From assembly GCA_947095585.1 (NCBI GenBank), contig OX352762.1:12565969-12629968 (forward strand): DNA of 64,000 nucleotides, in the 5' to 3' direction. Made by a program: the position numbers and the translations under genes. This DNA is from Nephrocerus scutellatus (Eukaryota > Arthropoda > Insecta > Diptera > Pipunculidae). The notes under the pieces were generated by a model. That model did no database searches. It was not told the origin of the DNA and worked only from the letters and a program-made list of their open reading frames with translations. Each line of letters opens with the position of its first letter. Position 1 is the first letter of the stretch. Of this stretch, positions 57,283 to 64,000 are shown in pieces.

Positions 57283-60200
57283 TCACTTGAACTCAAGTAA
57301 TGCTGGGCATTCACAGAGAATGCGCTCGTATGACTCTTCATCTTCCGAGCAGAACCTACATTCTGTCTCTGAGCCCACATCAATTTTGTTAAGGTGATAT
57401 CGCAAGCCACAATGACCTGCTAGAAAGCTCACCAGCTTCCTAATGCTATCCCTATTAAAGTTAAGCATTTCCTTGTAGGAAAAAAATTGTCTGGATTGCT
57501 TAAGCCCCGGGACGCTTTCCCAGTAGGCCAGGCGAAGTTTGTGTTCCCAACAATTCAGTACTGTGGCGGCAGACCAGTTGACACCACAGTAGGGTTCAGG
57601 TCTTATGAACGCAGATTTCGAGCCAGCCAGCGCATCTGCAGATTCCTTGCCTGTAATTCCCTGATGACGATGACCAGGTACCGAACCGAGTTTGACTTCA
57701 TTGTGTCTGACAAGAGATTGCAGTGCATCGTAACAGTTCTGGACTGATATCGAGTCCATAAAATTGGACGAAAGCGCTCTAAGTGCTACTTGGCTATCTG
57801 AAAAGATATATATTTTAGCCTTTAATTCCGGCGCAGATCTCAATGGCATGGAGTTCAGCCTGGAAAACCGAGAGACTTTTTCCCATTGGTATCGAGACTT
57901 TAGTGTTGGGTCCAAAGGAACCAGGTCCAACTCCAGTGTCAATCTTCAATCCATCTGTGAACCAAACCAGACCTCTAGCGTGCACCAGTTTACCCGGTCC
58001 AATATTTCTACCTCTTATTGCCTTCCGAAACAGTGCTCCCTGATCATATTGTCAGGGATAGTGCAGAACATGTCTCTTTTAGGAATTGAATCAAGAATTT
58101 TCAAGTGACCCACATAGTCCTCCGGTTTTTACCCGTATTCTAGTTAAAGCTTAATAGCGCATCTAGCAGCCGTATTCTTCATGAAGATATGCAAGGGGGG
58201 AAAGCACTACAATGCAGTCGTAGGGCAGGTGCGCATAAAAATAATAATAATAATAATAATATTCGGCGCGACAAACCATTGCGGTCTAAGGCCTGTCTTC
58301 TCGCAACCATTTGTGTTGAGGATGTATATTTCTGCTCACAAATAGAGGGGACCTACAACTTAATGCCGGATCCGAGCGGCGAATTGAGAAGCTTTCCGTG
58401 ACAAGTTATCACTCTTGGATGTTTGTCAAACTTTCGCGAGAGATGGGACACCATAAAAAATACTTTTGGTGTTACTGGGATTCGAACCACGAACCTCCTG
58501 CTCAGAAAGCCATGCTCTTAAACACTGAGCCACGGCGCCCACAGGGCAGGTGCGCATGGCACCCGTTATACCTAGACAGGCAATTCTTTGTAGCTTATGA
58601 AGCTTATTTGCCGTTGTCCTTTCAAAACTTTCGGCCACCAAACGATGGCCGCGTACGTGAAAATAGGTCTCACCATCATTGTATAAATCTAATGTATCAT
58701 TTTAGGATTTAGACCCCAAGTTCTGCCGTAGAGGCGTCTAATGGCCCACAAGGCCCTAGTGATGCGTTTGATGGCGGACTTGATATGAGAATTGCAGTTT
58801 AGCCGTTTATCAAGGATGACGCCGGGATATTTAACCTCACTGGAATAATCTAACGGGGTGCCTTTGATGATGTTAGGTTCCAAATTGACCAGTCTTCTTT
58901 TCGTGAAACGCACTATAACGGTTTTGCAAGGATTGATTCATAGTCCTTCTCTGCTGCACCATTCTCAAACGTCTAGTAAAGCACCTTGCATCACACTAGT
59001 GAGAGTCGTGCAGTGTTAACCACTAAAAAAACCGTCAAATCTAGAAAGTTGAAAACTAAAAGATTGTCAATGACTGGTAACCATAGAAGGCGAGAAAGCA
59101 CTCCTCCTTGAGGACATCCCTTAACTGCAGTCACAGACATAGGCACTCATCTCGAGGAGAAAATAATATCTCGACTCTCAAGCATGGCCCTTGTACAATG
59201 ATTCGATACTCCTGCTACTGATTGCCCTTGCAATAGAGTCGTAGCCAGTGTTATCGAAAGCTTCCTCAATATCGAGGAAGGCACACAGGACCACTTTCTT
59301 CCTTCCTTCCAGTTCCTTCTATCTTTATTTCAGAAGAAGATAATGAAGGGCATCTTCTATGCTCTTGCCTTTCCTGTACGCAAACAGACTTGAGTGCAGA
59401 GTGGTAGACAACTCTAACCGGTCTCTAATATGAATATCAATAAGTCTCTCCATGGTTTTGAGGACAAATGTTGTTAGACTTATAGATCTGTATGATATAC
59501 ACTAGGCCTATTACCTGGTTTGGGGATAAATATCAGATTTACCTGTCTCCAGATAGTAGGAATGTACTCCAAGTTGTAGCTAACTCTAAATAAAGTAATC
59601 ATACCAGTAAGGATGCGATCGATTGCCTTCTGTAGAACGTTGGAAAGATCCAATACCGCTGTGAGCTTTGAAAGGTTTAAAAGCGCCTACTGCCAATTTA
59701 ACGTTTGGTTGATCCTCAACTTATGCTTAATGGATTTGTGCAGCTACTGGCATTTCGACAATGTATTCTCAGCATTTCCTCCATGTGGCACGTTTTAGAG
59801 GACAAGTCCCCAATATAGATTCTAGTCCGTGGACTTTGGATTATATCTAGAAGAAGCATATGCCAGTTTTCCAAGAAAGTCAAACCTGAGGTGTTGATGG
59901 TCTGACAGCGTGGCTATGTCGGGCACTTTTCAACAAAGTTGAAAATAAATGGACTAGATAAAGTGAGGTCAAGTACCTCTTCGCGAATCGCATTTTGAAG
60001 GTAGGTTTGGATCCTTTATTTAGTATATCTACATTACTACTAACACTCATGTCTTCTATTGATGTCGCCCCAGACCTCATGATGTGCATTTGGATCGCAT
60101 CCTATGATGTACTGGAGGTGTCTGTTCCGGCAGTGCTCTATCAGCTCCTGGACTTCTATGCTGAAGCACACACGATGTTCTGTGTTCCCTTCTAGGTCAG

Positions 60201-61260
60201 AACTTCAATCAGTTGGGCCACCAGGTCTTTCGTTATGAATTCTGGAATAGGAAGAATGTTGATGTTCATGCCTATCAACCAGGCAGGCCCTTGGCACTGG
60301 CCCCCAAAATTTACAGAGCAACTTACTAGTCCTGTTTCGTAGACTTTTTATTGGTCGGCTAATAAGCCAAGGGTTATATTTTCCCCGTCGAACCGCTGGC
60401 TGACGGTAGCGGACAATACCGTGAAGCAGGTTCACCTGTAACACCCTGATGGTGCTAATTAGTCTTCCCTGGATGTTGAAGTGGAAGTGGCGGTTTTGCA
60501 TAAACAAGAGCACTCTCACTATCCTTACCAATACGTAAAGCATGCTTAAGTCGCCTTCTCTCTAGCGAGTTCAATTTAATGAATCCACCTCGCTGTTGCT
60601 GGATCAGTAGCCCATCTAATGCCCTTCCAATTGAAGAGCATCCGGATTTCTTCGAGATGACGCTACTGGCATCAACGTTTGTACATGCGTCAGAATCAGA
60701 AGTGGCTGATTTCATGTCATCGCCACCGCGAGTTTCAGATCGGGCCCGTATGGCTACGCCGTCTGAACTCGGGGTAAGGTTCGGTTGCTCAAAAGCAGAC
60801 CAAGCAGTTGAGGCCCCCATGGGGTTGGCCATCGAGAGCTCAACAGCTTCTCCAGATACAGCGGGTTACTCACTCAACAGCAGGACCCGAGGTGGATGCG
60901 CTTTAAGATACATCGGTCTCATAATTATTATTACTTGAATCAATAATGACTCACGAGAAACCGGGAAAACAGGTCACCCTTGTCGGAGCTGGTTGCTTGG
61001 TTAAAACCAAATGTCACCAGGTATTCGGACATACCGCATACCGTATACTAGCGACAAAGCTCCCTCTTAGCCATGCATCCATCGACATACGCTGTTCCAC
61101 CTTGGATTAGGAATAGCTTTGACTGAGGATAAGACAAATCCATTGCCTCAAACCACCCTCCTGCGACCGGGCTCGTGACCGGCATGTTAGCATCGTAACA
61201 AGGCGGAGTTTTTGTGGCTGTTAAGGGTGAATGTAAGGTATGCGTCCACTTGCATAAAAC
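57283..61260 (-). mobile_element. Family D non-LTR element, nearly full-length but decayed, with SINE insertion
   Basis: In order on the minus strand: 5' leader and Gag-like part (61260-60480); endonuclease start IRVLQVNLLHG and RACLVDRHEH (60470-60260) and CDPNAHHEVWG (about 60110-60080, the Mg-binding block); RT with CAFLDIEEAFDNTGYDSIAR (about 59285-59225, motif A) and VKYPGVILDKRLNCNSHIKS (58840-58780); KLQRIACLGITGAMRTCP (about 58600-58550), where a SINE interrupts it. Behind the SINE the frame resumes and reaches RNase H (IYIFSDSQVALRALSS, about 57815; VPGHRHQGITGKESADALAG, about 57680; the usual W is S). Last are VSFLAGHCGLRYHLNKIDVG and the zinc finger CRFCSEDEESYERILCECPA. Frameshifts and stops throughout. 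Confidence 0.88.
58222..58557 (-). mobile_element. tRNA-derived SINE, copy 2, with 15-bp target duplication
   Basis: The direct repeat 'agggcaggtgcgcat' at 58222-58236 and 58543-58557 flanks a 306-bp body (58237-58542). On the minus strand the body starts 'gtgggcgccgtggctcag' (A box), has the B box GGTTCGAATCCC (58488-58477) at tRNA-like distance, and a body homologous to copy 1. It ends in a tail of about six ATT units. It lies inside the family D element, interrupting GAMRTCP. Pol III internal promoter, LINE-dependent mobility and endonuclease-style duplication are family knowledge; the boxes, tail and duplication are directly visible. Confidence 0.93.
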
Positions 61261-62522
61261 CTTTGCTTTTGTTAATCTTTAATCTCTTTATGATTTGCAG
61301 TTGAAACGATATGAAATGAAAAATGAAAAATGAGAATAGAATAAAAGAATTTGATACAACGCGCATGCTCTGCCTAGCACTATAAGCTTTTAAACTCGTC
61401 TAGCGTGCGTTAATTAAAAAAAAATTCTCTTTTGATAAAAATTCCCATTTAACTCGGTACTGTTATTGTGAATCATTGAACCAACAGTTCAATTTCCTCA
61501 AAAGGAACTGCCAAGCTAATTGCATAATTGAATGACTGCAAATGCCATACAACATTTCCACGTTACTGAACTTAGAAATCCTTAAGTTACATAAAATATC
61601 AAATTAGGAGTAGCAACTGTTTTGAGCTCCTTTGAATTTTCTACACCAATTAAAATTTTAATAATTTAACTTTCAAGGATTACGAGCACTTGTGTGGTAA
61701 TCTGAAACAACATTAACAACCACTGAGTTCTACCTTTAAAGAAGTCCTTCTTCCTATTTTATTACACTAAAAGAAAAGGAGTAAAAACTTTGCCCTTTGG
61801 GAACTGATTTGTGACGAAACTTTTGAAAATGATAACATTATGAGTAGAAGGGCTGTAGTTGGTTGTGTAAAGTGCTCTGTACAATGTTGGTAAATTTTGT
61901 TAGATACAAAAATAATTACGACTGTGAATCTATATTATGGATGAACAACATTCTAAACAAAACCAATTTTAAGAATCTGTTCTTTTAATTAAACCTTAGA
62001 AAGTTTATCTGCTATGTTTGTTCCTGTAATGAATTATGCGAAGCGAACTTCTGAGATTGTAGATGTAGTTGCCGCTTTTTACATATTGCACTTATAGCTG
62101 TCATGCAACTTTGTAACAAACCTTTTGTGTTTAAGATACTTAAAGAAAATATGAACAAGAGGTGGGTTTATTTAACGATTTCCATATTTTTGTATAAGAA
62201 AACAAATAAATGAATGAGCAAGACTTACTGACTTTTGTAAGGATAGTAGTTGTACGAGTACATATTTTGCAATGTTTACTTCTTGTGGTGTTTAATATGT
62301 GGAAGAAAATTAAAAACGGGATTACTTTGTAAACCATTTTAAGTTTAACCTTAAAGACTTTGCCTGCAAAAATTAGAAGAATAGTTTTACATTTAACCAC
62401 ACTACCCATCATACTGCATTAAAAGATCAAGGATATCTTTATGCTGTAATATGATTATTTTAGAGTGGATGTCAAAATGTCAAATTAATAATTGGAGTTA
62501 ATAATTTCGACATCATCATATT
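61261..62522. other. non-coding intron sequence, no feature recognised
   Basis: AT-rich, short chance frames only. At its end, 'acaaccggtgtgtttctgac' (62531) resembles the reversed family B 3' end at 29915. Confidence 0.4.
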
Positions 62523-62560
62523 TATATTTACAACCGGTGTGTTTCTGACCTCCCTGATAA

Positions 62561-64000
62561 ATGTCATCCAAATTGGCGTTCCTTCAATTAAGTCAATTCA
62601 AATGCGAAGCAAATGCCCATCACTCAGTATGGGGCAGCTCCGACATCAACGACAGGGGTGAGTTAATTTTTGATTATATTTTAAGTACTAACTTAACTTC
62701 AATCAATGCTGGTAATGAACCAACCAACGTAACCAGGAGTCGACAAGAAGTGTTAGATATTACTCTTGTCACCAACTCTCTCAACCAATTAATTCTAGAC
62801 TGGAAGGTATCGGCTGAACATTCTTTCTTCGATCACCGGTACATACAATTCAGTTTAGATGAAAAACCCCCTCGCCAATCACCCTATAGAAATCATAGGA
62901 AGACTGACTGGCTCAAATACCGAGTAACGTTCCAACACTATTTAAACGTACGCTATGATCTTACTATTCCCCAACTTAGCACTAATGAACTTGACAACAA
63001 GGTCAAGTTACTCACCTGTGCTTTTAATAAGGCGCTTTCTGCCTCCTGCCCTCTCATTTGTCCAAGAGGCAACAAGAGACCACATTGGTGGACTTCGGAG
63101 TTAGGGTATTTCAGAAGCAGCTGCAGGAAGGTATTCAGCGTAGCCAAGGCTACTAGATTATAAGATGATTGGGATGCCCACAAAGCATCTCTCAAACTTA
63201 ATAAAAGAGAATTAAGGACAGCCAAACGCTCTGTCCTTAATTCTTCTGAGGCGTCTAGGCCTCGCAACTAATCCAATAATGCCGAGCTGCCTGAAAAAGG
63301 CAGATGGCTCGTGGACTACTTCAAGCGAAGAATCGCTCAATCTGCTTTTAGATACCCACTTCACGGGAAGCTCCCATCCGATAAGTAATGTCGGCCTTGT
63401 TAGGTCAGACACTCGTACGACTATCTCCAACGATCTGACAAATAAGGACAAACTGCTTTTGGCGCTACAAAGCTTCAAACCATACAAATCTGCAGGACAT
63501 AATGGCATAATTCCAACCTTGCTGCAAAAGACTTCGGATATTATCCGTTAACGTGGTTTTCATACCCAAAGCCGGCATATGCTCGCATGTAAGTCCAAAA
63601 GATCTCAGACCAATCAGTCTTTCAGCATTTCTGTTAAATACACTGGAAAGACTGATCCACTGATCTACATACCAAAACGCATTCACAAAAGACTCCTGTC
63701 TACAGACCAGCACGCGTATTGTTAAGGCAAGTCTGTAGAAACAGCTCTGCACAAACTGGTACGTTGTATTGAAGGTTCCCTTCACCACAAGGAGTACATA
63801 ATGGTGCTATTTCTAGCGCTTTTAACAACGTCAACACATCTGCGATTACAGATGCGCTGTCGACTTTGAGGGTAGACGACTCGCTTGGCGAATTGATTAA
63901 TTTTATTATCACCAGTAGGATTATTAATTCAAAATTGGGCCAGAAGATCTGTCTGCAGAGGAACCCCACAAGGGGGTGTCCTGTCCACCCTTCTATTGAA
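62561..64000 (+). mobile_element. Family D element, endonuclease and RT start, running off the window
   Basis: A 200-codon frame (62561-63163) carries the APE-type endonuclease: CEANAHHSVWGSSDINDRGE (Glu where Asp is usual in C-D-ANAHH), VTRSRQEVLDITLVTNSLNQ and SAEHSFFDHRYIQFSLDE (the SDH-like block). A linker follows, then KPYKSAGHNGIIPTLLQKTS (63478-63537), QHAYC*GKSVETALHKLVRC (63711-63765, TAA inside) and the motif A region near 63800-63835 (frameshifted). It continues with GELINFIITSRIINSKLGQK to the window end at 64000, just at motif B. 5' truncated before the endonuclease. Confidence 0.85.

Overview
This is eukaryotic, intron-rich, AT-rich DNA from an insect, most likely a higher fly (Diptera). 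Three elements resemble the DD41D 'rosa' mariner group, first described in a Ceratitis fruit fly, so a tephritid is plausible but unproven. There is no sign of prokaryotic gene organisation. Almost every long open reading frame belongs to a broken transposable element or is an antisense shadow.

The one host gene I can support is on the + strand and encodes a CIDE-N domain of the DFF/CAD-related (Drep) family. A TATA/initiator promoter lies near 13266-13302. The coding start is at 13768 in a 10-codon exon ending at 13797. The next coding exon is 56847-57062. Both junctions have canonical splice sites and agree in phase, giving an 82-residue CIDE-N domain split by an intron of about 43 kb. The rest of the gene lies beyond the window.

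That intron and the flanks are filled with mobile elements. I group the non-LTR retrotransposons into five families: (A) jockey-like, with an X-element-type Gag zinc knuckle; (B) and (C) two endonuclease-RT families that look RTE-like; (D) an RNase H-bearing I/Loa/R1-like family; (E) a poly(A)-tailed family with a YTDD box. All copies are truncated, frameshifted, nested or joined to each other. DNA transposons include three DD41D mariner copies (10208-11150, 26987-28278, 39536-40188), a maT-like fragment, another mariner tail and a possible Tigger/pogo fragment. There are two copies of a tRNA-derived SINE, one with a clean 15-bp target duplication. A likely solo LTR lies at 26189-26660.

Tandem repeats are prominent. 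Two related AT-rich arrays (about 120 bp) lie 2 kb apart at 5.2 and 7.4 kb. Other arrays are a 138-bp array at 14.5 kb, a 102-bp (34-codon) minisatellite at 15.7 kb, an 888-bp near-perfect tandem duplication at 32.1-33.9 kb, and 54 copies of TATGT at 45751-46020 that form the 3' tail of a family D element.

Three short coding-like segments (16415-16578 +, 48130-48380 -, 56495-56644 +) match no family I recognise. The first two have good splice acceptors. They are the best places to look for nested or decayed host genes.
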